Notes: a model not told the origin generated them from the letters alone. Positions 44,533-54,253 are shown, counted from the stretch's first letter. The stretch: DNA of 64,000 bases from Palsa-189 sp963803735 (GCA_963803735.1 CAWDNV010000001.1:561816-625815); one strand, 5' to 3'. Numbers and translations are program-made.

Positions 44533-45624
44533 TTATCGCCCGTAGACGAGAATTCTGAAGTTTCCGGGCTTGGCCGTCGCCAAGGGGTGCGGCTGTCTTT
44601 CCGTCGGAGTGGCCGGCGGATTGAAATCGGACGTGCTCAGAAAAACGCGATGCGTTTTCGGATCCACTTGGCTCGTTTTCGCGCCGTACTCCGTCTTCAA
44701 CGACTCCACTTCGCTGAGCTTATCGGGTGAATCCTCGTGGTAGATATGCAGCATGCCTTCCCGCGTCGAGACGAAGAGCAGGCTCGTTCCCGGATCAAAC
44801 GTGTTTGCGTCCACTCCGGCGGAGATCGGATATGACTGAAGCACTTTTCCGTTGTCCGCGTCCATCATGATCAGGAACTGAGGACCCCGCCCTCCTGAGA
44901 ATAGCCGGCGGGTCTTCGGGTCCATGGTCAAAGACGTCGGCTGTCCTTCTGGAGTTGTGGGCCAGCGCGCTTTGATTGTATTCGTACGAGCGTCGATGGC
45001 AACGATGTCGTTCTTTTCCGGATTATTGTCGTAGATCATGCCCTTTCCATCGACGGCCGGATACTCCACCTTCCCGACGAGGTCGATCGTGGCGATCACG
45101 GCTTGTTTTTCCGGATCGATCACGGTCGAGTTATGGCTATCGCCGTTGAAGGTGTAGACGTGTTTGGTAACGGGCTCATAGATGATGGCGTCAGTGTCAG
45201 CCTGCCCCGTGGATACTTTGCCTGTCACCTTCAACGTCTTCAAATCGAAAATGACGACCTGCTGAACCGTGGCGCTCGGCCGGCCGTCGCCATCCGAGAT
45301 AAAGCCCTTGCCAAGGTCTTTGGCGATGGCAATGCCGTGACAACGCGACAATCCTCCGATCTTGCCTGCTACGGAATAATCGTCGGCGTTGAGGATAACG
45401 ACTTCGGTCCCATGCGACACGTACACGCGTCGCGCGTCAGCATCGAGGGAAATGTAGTCGAAATACTCATCGCTGCCGGAAGCCGCCGGCAGTGAAATTG
45501 TCTTTAGCAGGTGATAACCTGAGGCCGCAGGTTTCGGTCGAGCAGAAGCACTCACCAGTAAACAAGCCGCTACGACTGCAAACAACAGAGTCGTGCCAAA
45601 GTGTCCAACATTCGCTAGCTTCAT
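44533..45624 (-). CDS. Secreted YncE-like beta-propeller protein, copy 3
   Basis: A 363-residue protein with a signal peptide (TLLFAVVAACLLVSASARP). The blades include RVYVSHGTEVVILNADDYSV, KVTGKVSTGQADTDAIIYEP, LVGKVEYPAVDGKGMIYDNN and RLFSGGRGPQFLIMMDADNG. It is more like copy 1 than copies 2 and 4, sharing the opening GYHxLKTIxLP and HEDSPDKxSxxExL near the end. It lies 48 bases downstream of copy 4 on the same strand. Confidence 0.82.
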   Translation of the reverse strand: MKLANVGHFGTTLLFAVVAACLLVSASARPKPAASGYHLLKTISLPAASGSDEYFDYISLDADARRVYVSHGTEVVILNADDYSVAGKIGGLSRCHGIAIAKDLGKGFISDGDGRPSATVQQVVIFDLKTLKVTGKVSTGQADTDAIIYEPVTKHVYTFNGDSHNSTVIDPEKQAVIATIDLVGKVEYPAVDGKGMIYDNNPEKNDIVAIDARTNTIKARWPTTPEGQPTSLTMDPKTRRLFSGGRGPQFLIMMDADNGKVLQSYPISAGVDANTFDPGTSLLFVSTREGMLHIYHEDSPDKLSEVESLKTEYGAKTSQVDPKTHRVFLSTSDFNPPATPTERQPHPLATAKPGNFRILVYGR

Positions 45625-45672
45625 CTAAACGCCCCTTTCATTCCTCGGAGATCACCGAGATTACCCGGCCCT

Positions 45673-46821
45673 TCAGGGTAGCTCCTCAAATACCATGAGA
45701 TGGGACTCTTCGGTCGCCCAGTCGCCCACGCCGTATTGCGTGGTTGGCATCAGTTGGACAAGGTGCTTCGGCACAGCTGAGTAATATCGTTTCATTTCGG
45801 GAATCCAGACGCCTGACTTCGCGATTGCCCCAGTCGGAACTTTTCCGAGTTGCCGGAAATGGTCTGGATCGTCCTCATGAAAAACCACCAGCGCTCCGCT
45901 GCTGCCGGAAAAGTACACACGCGAAGTTGGGGCGTCGTAAAAGATTTCATCCGCGCCGCCCACTGCGTCTAGCGCCTGAACCACTTTTCCTGTGTCGGTG
46001 TTTATCACCACAAACTTCCCAGGATCGACCACGTGCCCGCCTCCGAGCCGGCTGCCCATGAACAAGCGATGGTGAGCCGCATCTAACCCGGCAGTGTGGG
46101 GCTGTGGTCCTCCTGTGATGGGCCACTCCGCAATGACGGCGCGCTTGTTGGTATCGATCACCTTGACCACACTCTCGCCACTTACAATATCTCCCATGCC
46201 CACGTACAACCGATTTGCCGCACGGTCGAGGAAGATACCCGCCGGATCATTGCCATCCATCTTGATGCTGCCTACGAGCTTCGCCGCTTTCGTGTCCACG
46301 ATTTCAATCGTGGCATCTTTATTGCCTTGCCCGGTGACAATACCGACGTAATACAGTCCTTTTGCAGGATCGTAGGCGGCATTGTCCGGATCCCTGTGTG
46401 CCGCGCCTTTTCCGCCCGTGAGTTCGACGGTCTTCGTTACCTCGAATGTAGTCCCGCTGATCGCTACCGCGGTGTTATCCCCCAGGTCTAGCCAAAGCTC
46501 ATTCGTCGTAGGATCAAAGAATGGTCTGCGAGGATTTCCGCCTAGAGGCGTTTCATGGATCACCTTTCCTGCTTTCATATCCACGACCACGAGCGTCTTG
46601 TTGTTCTCGCCGGAAATAAACAGGTGCTGGTTTTTAAGATCGTAGGTGAGGTGGTCGATATAGCCTTCGGTAGGAATGGGGATCGTTTCCACCCGCCTCA
46701 GCAGGCCAGACCAGTGCTCCATCGGTGCCTGTTTATTGACGTACGGCTTCGACTGTTGTTGCGCCCTCGCGCTCAAGACAAAAATCGTGCACAAACTCAA
46801 GACGATCGCCAGCCTCTTCAT
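45673..46821 (-). CDS. Secreted YncE-like beta-propeller protein, copy 4
   Basis: A 382-residue protein with a signal peptide (VLSLCTIFVLSARAQQQ). The propeller blades include HLFISGENNKTLVVVDMKAG, ELWLDLGDNTAVAISGTTFE, RLYVGMGDIVSGESVVKVID and RVYFSGSSGALVVFHEDDPD. The ATG at 46821 has GAGGAGAT upstream; a longer frame to 46911 lacks family character. It probably starts the copy 4-copy 3 transcript. The motif FHEDDPDHFRQLGKVPTGA is close to copy 2 (KDPDHYERIQRAPTPADA). Confidence 0.82.
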   Translation of the reverse strand: MKRLAIVLSLCTIFVLSARAQQQSKPYVNKQAPMEHWSGLLRRVETIPIPTEGYIDHLTYDLKNQHLFISGENNKTLVVVDMKAGKVIHETPLGGNPRRPFFDPTTNELWLDLGDNTAVAISGTTFEVTKTVELTGGKGAAHRDPDNAAYDPAKGLYYVGIVTGQGNKDATIEIVDTKAAKLVGSIKMDGNDPAGIFLDRAANRLYVGMGDIVSGESVVKVIDTNKRAVIAEWPITGGPQPHTAGLDAAHHRLFMGSRLGGGHVVDPGKFVVINTDTGKVVQALDAVGGADEIFYDAPTSRVYFSGSSGALVVFHEDDPDHFRQLGKVPTGAIAKSGVWIPEMKRYYSAVPKHLVQLMPTTQYGVGDWATEESHLMVFEELP

Positions 46822-47160
46822 CTCATATCTCCTCGAAAAAGGGACTGAATGCCCAAGTGAAACTTCAACTTTGATGCTATCGGGACTTCTTCGTGATGGA
46901 TTTAGGCCCAAGCGCTGGTCCAGTGCGAATTGCCCTAGCTCCGACCAATTGCAGAATTGTGCGAACTATATAACCTTTCGTTGGCGTTTGGAAGGTGCTT
47001 TGTCGACGATCCGGGGCTGTGGCGCGTAAATTCTAACGAAGCTTACGCATAAGGATTTACACCACTGAGTGCCAACAGCGGCACGGATCCCAACCTTATG
47101 GCCCTTTTGGCTATGCTAGGAGGTCAATTCGGAGAGATTACTTTAGAAACGGAAGATGGG
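46822..47160. other. 339-base intergenic region, no gene seen
   Basis: Between copy 4 of the propellers and the metallo-hydrolase, both on the minus strand. It should hold the promoter of copies 4 and 3. I see no convincing -35/-10 pair, terminator or ORF with coding character. Confidence 0.4.
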
Positions 47161-48255
47161 CTACGGATCCATCCGCCAGGCCAACTGCGCCTCATAGCAA
47201 TTCTCGAGGATGGTGTAATAGCGTTCGACCGCGTCTTTGCTGACGAACGGACTCGGCTCTTTCGCCAGCTTCGCCGCGATTTCCGGCGTCACGCCCGGCG
47301 CCCCGTTCATCATCTGCCAGGTGTGCAGCCTCTCGTTCATATTGATGTGCCCCAGCGTGGTGGAAAGAATGGTGTCGACGCCGTCCTTCTCGTTGATTTC
47401 CTTAAAGCGTTTTGTCGAGGCGATGTACGTTTTCATCATAGTCTGCCCGTCTGGGTAATACTGAACCCCCGCACGGCCAAGATTAATATCCACGCCGCCC
47501 CAGATGCTCGCGACGTGTCGCTCATTATCGGGGTGCTTGCTCTGCTTGTTCGTAAGCCCGGCGATGAGCAGCGAAATGGTGCCCGGCGTATGGCCGGGCG
47601 TTATATACATCGTGACGGTCACATCGCCCAACTTCAGTTCCTGGCCGTCAGTCGCGATCATGTCTTTGCGCGGCTTCACGTTTTCAGGAGAATTATCCTT
47701 CGCCACCACGTCCCAATCCGCTGCTGACATAATGACGTGGGCCTTCGGATACGTCTCTTGCAGGCTCTTCGCTCCCCAGTAGCGATCGTCATGGCCATGC
47801 GTGACGATGATGTACTTCAGATTCTGCTGCGGATCGAGACCGAAATCCTTTAACTCAACCACCAGATCCTTGGCGTCCCAGTCGAAGTTGGTGTCGATGA
47901 TCGCAATGCCATCGGGAGAATTTATGGCGTACACGCCGGTGCCCTTGGTGCCGATGAAGTACAGTTGGTCGAAAAGTCGTACCGGCGGCTGGTACCACTC
48001 TTCGCGCGACGTCGGAATGCGGCGATTTTCCTGGCGCACAACGTCCGGCAATTGCTTGGGCGGAGCGCACCATTGCTTGAAAAACGCCTCGAACACTTGA
48101 AACGGCTGATCTGGATTGGGGATCGCCGGCGCGACAGCAGCCTGAGCCGCGGCGACATGTGTCTGGGCAGCAGCGTCGTCAGCTTTCGCAACGGGGGAGA
48201 AGCAAGTAGCCAAAACGCAACCAAGAAAAAATGTGCGGAGCAGATTACAGGTCAC
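47161..48255 (-). CDS. Metallo-beta-lactamase-fold hydrolase (B3-like), secreted, altered metal motif
   Basis: A 364-residue protein with a signal peptide (RTFFLGCVLATCFSPVAKA). MBL-fold motifs are IAIIDTNFDW, IIVTHGHDDRYWGAKSLQ, VIMSAADWDVV and ITPGHTPGTISLLI. The usual HxHxDH reads H-G-H-D-D-R, so the His that helps hold the second metal is Arg, and GGVDINLG replaces the usual Asp loop. It may bind one metal or be a non-lactamase hydrolase. The GTG at 48255 has AAAGGAGG five bases upstream, so the longer frame to 48306 is not used. The SGNH hydrolase gene lies directly upstream. Confidence 0.82.
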   Translation of the reverse strand: MTCNLLRTFFLGCVLATCFSPVAKADDAAAQTHVAAAQAAVAPAIPNPDQPFQVFEAFFKQWCAPPKQLPDVVRQENRRIPTSREEWYQPPVRLFDQLYFIGTKGTGVYAINSPDGIAIIDTNFDWDAKDLVVELKDFGLDPQQNLKYIIVTHGHDDRYWGAKSLQETYPKAHVIMSAADWDVVAKDNSPENVKPRKDMIATDGQELKLGDVTVTMYITPGHTPGTISLLIAGLTNKQSKHPDNERHVASIWGGVDINLGRAGVQYYPDGQTMMKTYIASTKRFKEINEKDGVDTILSTTLGHINMNERLHTWQMMNGAPGVTPEIAAKLAKEPSPFVSKDAVERYYTILENCYEAQLAWRMDP

Positions 48256-48302
48256 GGCCGCCTCCTTTGCTTTCGGGCTCCCGATGATGAATTCACTTCG
48301 AC

Positions 48303-49538
48303 TCACTTTGCGGCGCTGGTTCTTTCGGTGCTTAAATTCTTCAGGATTGGTTTCAGCGTTTCTGCGATCCCTGCGGCCATTTTCAGAGAACCTCCGACAT
48401 TCGGATGCACCTGATCGATCACCAGCAGGTAAATGGGGTCGTTGATAAGTTTCAGCCCGTCAAGGAAATAGAGGTTGTCGTCTTTTTGCTGTCGTTGCTC
48501 AACGACCTGTTGAATCGCGTCTCGATAAGCCTGGGGAAGGTCTCCGTTTTTGTTTGCCTGGTGAATAATGTCCTGGCGCGTTAGGATCGGGGTGATGCAC
48601 AGAATCGGCTTGGTTGGATATTTCGCGCGCACCACGCTGAGAAATGCGTCGTACTTGTCGCGATAGTGCGCCAGGGTCTCACGTTTTCCCGCTGAATCGT
48701 TGCCGCCGAAAGAGTTCGTGCCGAGCATGAGAACTAAGACATCCCAATCCTTGCGGCTGGCAATGTAATCGGCCACCGCAACATCGGTCCAGGCACTTCC
48801 GCCGAAGCCCAGATTTAACGCGTCGCAATTTGCCATTTCGCACGTCTGCCAGACGTAGGTCTCGCGCGGGCTTGTGACACCGTGGCCGTGTGTAATCGAG
48901 TCGCCGTGAAACAATATGACCGGCACATTTCGGGGCGTTGGCGCCAGCAGTTGCGCTTCCTTATCTATACCAATCCCACCAACGATTACTTCGGCGTTCC
49001 GATAATAGTGCGGAAGGAGAATCGAGAACTCAGACTCTTTCCTGGGCTCGGTCGAATTTTCAAATACAGCCAGGTCCTGCTCGTAATACGCAATCTTCGC
49101 CGGAACGTTGGCGAGGAACTTTCCGTCGCGATACACGTCGAAATAAGGCGGGCGAGCGCGTTCCCACACGGATTCCGGACTGGCGTTGGCAGTCTCGGGG
49201 GCGTCGATAAAAGTAAATCGCAAGACAATCCTGGTTGAGTCCGTTCGAAGCCGCAAGGCGACTCCCGCGGCGGAGAGAGCGCGCGCGGCGGATCGATCCG
49301 GAATTTTGTCTCGCCATTCCTTGGGCATGCGAACAGCCTGCAGGCCGCCCGTTTTCGTTTCCCAATCGGCCACATTCAGCCATCGAAGGCGATTATCGTC
49401 GGGGGCCAGCCACTTCAGATTCTCAGCCGCACTGCGGCTATCTTGTGCGGTCCGCGGTCCTTGCGCTAGCGTCGCGCCGGCGAAGGTCAAGATAATGAGG
49501 CCTAAATAGCTGACCCTCATGCGCGAAATTGATGACAT
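48303..49538 (-). CDS. Secreted SGNH/GDSL hydrolase
   Basis: A 411-residue protein with a signal peptide (LGLIILTFAGATLAQ). An N-terminal beta-rich domain (to about residue 200) precedes the SGNH fold: block I FHGDSITHG with the nucleophile Ser, block II GFGGSAW, block III LGTNSFGGND and block V DQVHPN with the Asp/His pair. This two-domain plan is seen in carbohydrate esterases that remove acetyl groups from glycans. Its start has AAGGAAGGA upstream. The metallo-hydrolase gene follows 47 bases later. Confidence 0.85.
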   Translation of the reverse strand: MSSISRMRVSYLGLIILTFAGATLAQGPRTAQDSRSAAENLKWLAPDDNRLRWLNVADWETKTGGLQAVRMPKEWRDKIPDRSAARALSAAGVALRLRTDSTRIVLRFTFIDAPETANASPESVWERARPPYFDVYRDGKFLANVPAKIAYYEQDLAVFENSTEPRKESEFSILLPHYYRNAEVIVGGIGIDKEAQLLAPTPRNVPVILFHGDSITHGHGVTSPRETYVWQTCEMANCDALNLGFGGSAWTDVAVADYIASRKDWDVLVLMLGTNSFGGNDSAGKRETLAHYRDKYDAFLSVVRAKYPTKPILCITPILTRQDIIHQANKNGDLPQAYRDAIQQVVEQRQQKDDNLYFLDGLKLINDPIYLLVIDQVHPNVGGSLKMAAGIAETLKPILKNLSTERTSAAK

Positions 49539-50263
49539 CAGTGTCCTTCCTTTTCCGGCCTACCTATAAAGTGGCCCAATCAGCGGCCCCATGCCGCCCC
49601 GCCGGACCATTTCACGGATTTTTCCGTTGCGATGCTGCATTGGACGGCTAGTATACCGGGCAAGGTTACGACTTCTTCGACCCGAGTGGGCAATATTCGA
49701 AACGAATTCCCGGTGGGTGCGTTTTGCAATTCAATCCCATCGAATTCACCGTGGGCTGCGAGCCAACTCCCGTCTATAACGTCGGCTCCTAAGAAAGTGG
49801 CCGCTAAGTTATTGATTTTTCAAGCGGCCCGATCTGCGCAACTTTCTTGTATGGTCAGCCGCAGAGTTGCAAGCGGAAAACGAAGATGACAGTTGGTCGG
49901 TGCTAATGTATTCGGCCTTTGGCGGAGTCAAAGACTCCGGGCCATGATGGACATCCGCTCGCTTTCGCCCCTATAAACTGGACGGTCTCGAAAGACCATT
50001 TCCGATATCAGGTTCCGAAAGCGTTGCATCGACCTTTTGCCATCTTTGTTGACGCCAGCAAACTCAGGATACTCCTTAAACCGAGATTTTGGCCCACGCG
50101 TCTTGGCACTACACGAGCCGAGAGGCCTCGGCGGCGGACCATCCCGTTAACTGGCTTTCGGCGTAGCGCCCGCTCGGTTCAACGCCGGAGGAGTATGGTT
50201 TGTCCGGCCGCCAGTCCGTTTTTCGGGATGCAAAACCTCAAAGCTCTTGATCAGAAACGACCT
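49539..50263. other. 725-base intergenic region with several small hairpins
   Basis: No frame here has coding character. Four perfect hairpins are visible: GGCCGCT/AGCGGCC with a 17-base loop (49799-49829), CGGAGTC-AAA-GACTCCG (49923-49939), GGTCT-CGAA-AGACC (49984-49997) and GCCGAG-AGGC-CTCGGC (50117-50132). None is followed by a T-run. It could hold regulatory RNA, decayed sequence or long leaders; nothing is certain. Confidence 0.3.
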
Positions 50264-51973
50264 TCACGGTGTCCCGCCGATCGCCCTGAATGCCTGGTAG
50301 GTCGTATACCCTCCAGACAGATTCCGCGATCGATATCCGTGCTGCGCGAGGAACCGGGTTGCGAAGTACGCCCGCTGTCCCACTCCGCAGTACGTCCAGA
50401 TGTCCCGATTCGTTGGCAGCTCGGCGTAGCGGTGACGCATCTGCGAGAGCGGCAGATTGATCGCGTTCGGGATGTGTCCCCCGGCGAATTCGTCGGGCTC
50501 GCGCACGTCGAGCAGCAATGCGTCCGTGCGACGGAGTTCCAGCCAGTCGGCAACTGGCATGTTCCCATTCAGAACGTTCTCGGCCAGCATGCCGGCAAGG
50601 TTGACTGGATCTTTCGCCGCACCGAACTGCGGGGCGTAGCACAGTTCGGCCTCGGCCAGATCGTGCACAGTACCTCGAAATTGAATCGCGGTTGCGATGA
50701 CATCGATGCGCTTCTCCACACCTTCCAGTCCTATCGCCTGCGCACCGAGGATGCGGCCGTCAGGTACCGAGAATAGGAGTTTGAGATGAATCGGGTGGGC
50801 CCCTGGGTAGTAGCCGGCGTGGTGGCCCGGGTGTAGGTACACCTTCTCGAAGCTCGTCACGCCCGCACGCCGTAATCCTTTCTCGCTCGCGCCGGTGGAC
50901 GCAACGGTCAGTCCAAGCACACCAACAACCGCCGTGGCCTGTATCCCGCGAAAGTTCGTCGCACGTCCGGCAATGGACTCGGCCGCTACTCGACCTTGGC
51001 GATTCGCTGGGCCTGCGAGCGGCAGCACGGTTTCCTGACCCGTTATCACGTCCGGCACCTCGACAACGTCCCCGACTGCCCAGATCTCCGGATCGGACGT
51101 GCGCATCTGCGCATCGACAACGATGCCACCGCGCGAACCGATCTGGAGGCCGGCTGCCTTGGCCAGTTCGGTCTCGGGTCGCACGCCTATTGCGAGGATG
51201 ACGAGATCCGCTAGGAAGCTGGCACCGCTCTCCGCGACCACGATCAAACGGCCGTCAGGCCCCTCGTCGATGTGCGCCAGCCCATCACCCAGATGGAGCT
51301 GCACCCCCTTCGCGATCAGGTGCTCCATGAGTGGGACCGCTACCTCAGGGTCGAGCGGGGGCATGACCTGAGGCAGCTTTTCCAGCACAGCCACCGAGAG
51401 TCCACGATGGATCAGGTTCTCAACCATTTCCAACCCGATAAATCCGCCGCCGACAATAACCGCGGTGTTGGCTCGGCGATCGGCTATCCAAGAACGGATC
51501 CGGCGGGAGTCCGGAATGCTGCGGACCGCGAAAACACCGGGCAGATCCACGCCGGGCAGCGGCGGCCGGATCGGCGCTGCACCTGGCGACAGCACCAACG
51601 CGTCGTAACGCTCAATGCGTACGTGGCCGCTGTGGAGATCGCGCACGCTGATCGTACGTACGGCGCGATCGATGCCGATGACATCTGTGTTCGTATGCAC
51701 CTCGACGTTGAACCGCTCACGAAACATGTCGGGCGATGCTACAAGCAGCCTTCGCTCGTCAGCAATGACGTTTCCGACGTAGTACGGCAGTCCGCAGTTT
51801 GCGAAGGCCACGTAGGGCCCGCGATCGAAGATGGCGATCTCCACGGACTCGTCAAGGCGTCGAAGTCGCGCGGCACAAGATGCGCCCCCGGCCACACCGC
51901 CGACAATCAGAATACGGCGAGTATGGCCGGGATTGGGAGAATGTGTTGGTTCGAAGGCGGCGTAATCGCTCAT
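50264..51973 (-). CDS. FAD-dependent CoA-disulfide/persulfide reductase with C-terminal rhodanese domain
   Basis: A 569-residue flavoprotein. The FAD motif is ILIVGGVAGGASCAARLRRL at residues 20-40. The single active Cys of the CoA-disulfide reductase family lies in FANCGLPYYVGN. The NAD(P)H motif is VIVGGGFIGLEMVENL and the second FAD motif is IWAVGDVVEVPD. From about residue 465 there is a rhodanese domain with its catalytic loop YCGVGQRAYF. Fused enzymes of this plan reduce persulfides or CoA disulfides with NADH and serve sulfur redox balance. First of the redox/stress genes in this part of the window. Confidence 0.9.
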   Translation of the reverse strand: MSDYAAFEPTHSPNPGHTRRILIVGGVAGGASCAARLRRLDESVEIAIFDRGPYVAFANCGLPYYVGNVIADERRLLVASPDMFRERFNVEVHTNTDVIGIDRAVRTISVRDLHSGHVRIERYDALVLSPGAAPIRPPLPGVDLPGVFAVRSIPDSRRIRSWIADRRANTAVIVGGGFIGLEMVENLIHRGLSVAVLEKLPQVMPPLDPEVAVPLMEHLIAKGVQLHLGDGLAHIDEGPDGRLIVVAESGASFLADLVILAIGVRPETELAKAAGLQIGSRGGIVVDAQMRTSDPEIWAVGDVVEVPDVITGQETVLPLAGPANRQGRVAAESIAGRATNFRGIQATAVVGVLGLTVASTGASEKGLRRAGVTSFEKVYLHPGHHAGYYPGAHPIHLKLLFSVPDGRILGAQAIGLEGVEKRIDVIATAIQFRGTVHDLAEAELCYAPQFGAAKDPVNLAGMLAENVLNGNMPVADWLELRRTDALLLDVREPDEFAGGHIPNAINLPLSQMRHRYAELPTNRDIWTYCGVGQRAYFATRFLAQHGYRSRNLSGGYTTYQAFRAIGGTP

Positions 51974-52124
51974 CGGAACTCCAACGAAATCGGATCGCTA
52001 AGAGTGGAAACTAATATAGTCCGCCGCAAATCCGGCATCATGCTGCTGACTTGTTGTCCGAGTTCGTTAATCTGCTTTTGGTGCCAGCACCGTTAGCATG
52101 CATGTAAATTGCTCTCCTGTCGGC

Positions 52125-52568
52125 TTACCTGACCAAAGGAACGCGCACGATCAAGACCGAACAGTGAGCGTGTCGCGCAACGTATTCGGCAACGCTTCCG
52201 ATAAGGAGTCGACCTAGACTCTTTCGCCCATGCGATCCGACTACAAGCAGGTCTGCCTTCCATTGAGCAGCATGATCAACAATAGCGAACCTGGGATCAC
52301 CCTCCTCGATGGCTGTGGTCACCGTGAAGCCCGCTTTCGCAACGAGTGACTTGATGTGTTCCACAAGTTCCTTCCCTCGCTTCAATCCTTCCTCTCGCGC
52401 TGCCTCGATCTGCCGGACCTCACCCAGTTCGTAGTCAACAGCCAACCAGATGGGCTCAACCACATGAAACACACGAACCTCTGCGCGGTCAGGTCGCATT
52501 TGTTGGACAACCGTCCGGGTGGCGGCCTCCGAGCATTGTGAATCATCAATTGCGATTAGGATTTTCAA
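52125..52568 (-). CDS. Universal stress protein, ATP-binding type
   Basis: A 147-residue UspA-fold protein. The N-terminal strand KILIAIDDS carries the usual Asp. The ATP-binding signature G-2x-G-9x-G-S is present (VGSHGRKSLGRLLIGSVAEY), followed by HCSVLIV. These proteins support survival under starvation, redox or metal stress. The gene follows the symporter gene by 11 bases and is probably translated from the same mRNA. Confidence 0.92.
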   Translation of the reverse strand: MKILIAIDDSQCSEAATRTVVQQMRPDRAEVRVFHVVEPIWLAVDYELGEVRQIEAAREEGLKRGKELVEHIKSLVAKAGFTVTTAIEEGDPRFAIVDHAAQWKADLLVVGSHGRKSLGRLLIGSVAEYVARHAHCSVLIVRVPLVR

Positions 52569-52579
52569 GCCGCCTCTCC

Positions 52580-54253
52580 CTATGTGGCTGGCGCTCTCTC
52601 GAGAGCGGAAAGTCCCACGCCAACCGCGATTACGACGAGGCAGCCGATCACGTTGTACCAGAGAAACGAGATTTTCGTGAAAGCGGCGGCGGCAAAGATG
52701 GCCAGCTCGCCAGAGATAACGCCGAAAAACGCGCCGTTGCCGGTAACCCTTTTCAAAGCGGCTAACACAAATACTCCTAGGAGCCCACCATAAAATAGCG
52801 ATCCGAGGATGTTCACTGCTTCGATCAGCGAGCCGAGGTTTCTTCCGAGCCCGGCGGATGTAACCGCGTATATGCCCCAGAATACCGTGGCGATTTTCGC
52901 CGCCACGAGGTAGTGGCGATCGGAAGCATCTTTGCGAAAGTGGCGCTTGTAGATATCGATGACGGTTACCGTTGCCAGCGAGTTGATTTCCGAGGACACA
53001 CTCGACATCGCAGCGCCGACGATCGTCGCGATGATCAGTCCGACGAGGCCCGCAGGCAAGTAGCGGGTGACAAACGTCAGGAAAATATAGTTCGTATCGT
53101 TGAACTCGCCGCCGTTGGTCTTTTTCGCCAAGCCGATGGCTTCCGCTCTGGCGGCGCTGAACTCTTTCTCGGCGCGCTGGTATTGCTCGGCGACGGCGAG
53201 AGGAGGGTCTATGCTTCCGGGATTGGTTTCTGCCAATTGCATCGCGGCCGCTTTGCGCTGCTCGAACGCGGCATCGTAACGCTCGGCAAACTGCCGGTAG
53301 CCGGGGCTCGCTTCCATCTGAGGGAGCGCGGTCTGGTCGAAAACCACAGGCGGCTTTTCGAAATTGTAGAAGGAGAAAACGATCGCGCCGATAAACAGGA
53401 TAAACATTTGCAGCGGTATCTTCGCAGCTCCATTAAAGAGCAAGCTCATGCGGCTGTCCTTGAGGGACTTGCCGGTGAGATAGCGCTGGACCTGGCTTTG
53501 GTCGCATCCAAAATAGGCGAGCGCCAGGAACATCCCGCCCAGTAGTCCACTCCAGATGTTGTAACGGTCGCTCCAACTAAATTGAGGAATCAGCATGTGC
53601 AGTTTTCCCGCGGCTGCCGCGACTTTCAGCGCTCCGAGAGGACTGACTCCGTGGGGAAGCAGCCAGAGTGCGGTGACGAACGCCGCGAACAAGCCGAAGG
53701 TCATCACGATCATTTGCGGGAACTCGGTCCATGCGACGGCCACAACTCCCCCCGTGGTTGTGTAGAGCACCGCCATGGCGCCCACGATCAGGATCGTTAT
53801 TCGATCCGGCCAGCCCAGAATGATGCTCAGCACGATTGACAGTGCGTAGAGGGAAATGCCGATCGCCAGTCCGCGCTCGATCAAAAAAATGATGCTCGCG
53901 AGGGCGCGGGTCTTGGCATCGAACCGGCGCTCGAGGTACTCGTACGCAGTGTAGACCTTGGCTCGATGGAACAGCGGCACGAGGGTCACCGACAAGATGA
54001 TCATTGCAATCGGCAGCCCGAAGTAGAACTGCACGAAACGCATGCCATCGACATACGACTGACCCGTCGTGGAGATGAACGTAATGGCGCTGGCTTGTGT
54101 CGCCATAATCGAAAAGGCGATCGCATACCACGGCATTGAATTGCCAGCCAGCATGTACTTTTTGACGGTGTCCGACCCGTGTCCGCGCCACGTTCCGTAA
54201 CCAACCACTAGGGTTAGGCAACCAATAAGTACGAACCAATCCAGCGGACGCAT
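52580..54253 (-). CDS. Sodium:solute symporter family transporter
   Basis: A 557-residue membrane protein of the SSS family. About 13 helices are implied, with family stretches AFSIMATQASAITFISTTGQ, YEYLERRFDAKTRALASIIF and the sodium-site region VGAAMSSVSSEINSLATVTV. Residues 310-400 form an unusual long hydrophilic Ala/Glu-rich loop (YQRAEKEFSAARAEAIGLAK) between helices. Substrates in this family range from sugars to organic acids. It precedes a universal stress protein gene. Confidence 0.88.
   Translation of the reverse strand: MRPLDWFVLIGCLTLVVGYGTWRGHGSDTVKKYMLAGNSMPWYAIAFSIMATQASAITFISTTGQSYVDGMRFVQFYFGLPIAMIILSVTLVPLFHRAKVYTAYEYLERRFDAKTRALASIIFLIERGLAIGISLYALSIVLSIILGWPDRITILIVGAMAVLYTTTGGVVAVAWTEFPQMIVMTFGLFAAFVTALWLLPHGVSPLGALKVAAAAGKLHMLIPQFSWSDRYNIWSGLLGGMFLALAYFGCDQSQVQRYLTGKSLKDSRMSLLFNGAAKIPLQMFILFIGAIVFSFYNFEKPPVVFDQTALPQMEASPGYRQFAERYDAAFEQRKAAAMQLAETNPGSIDPPLAVAEQYQRAEKEFSAARAEAIGLAKKTNGGEFNDTNYIFLTFVTRYLPAGLVGLIIATIVGAAMSSVSSEINSLATVTVIDIYKRHFRKDASDRHYLVAAKIATVFWGIYAVTSAGLGRNLGSLIEAVNILGSLFYGGLLGVFVLAALKRVTGNGAFFGVISGELAIFAAAAFTKISFLWYNVIGCLVVIAVGVGLSALERAPAT

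Noticed and set aside
46843..46861. CTGAATG...AGTGAAA upstream of propeller copy 4 as another 11-bp regulator site
   Set aside because: The shared TGAA cores are 12 bp apart, and the rest does not match the three better copies.
49865..50240. Frames in the intergenic region before the persulfide reductase as a small gene
   Set aside because: No ribosome site, no hydrophobic or conserved pattern, and stops in most frames.
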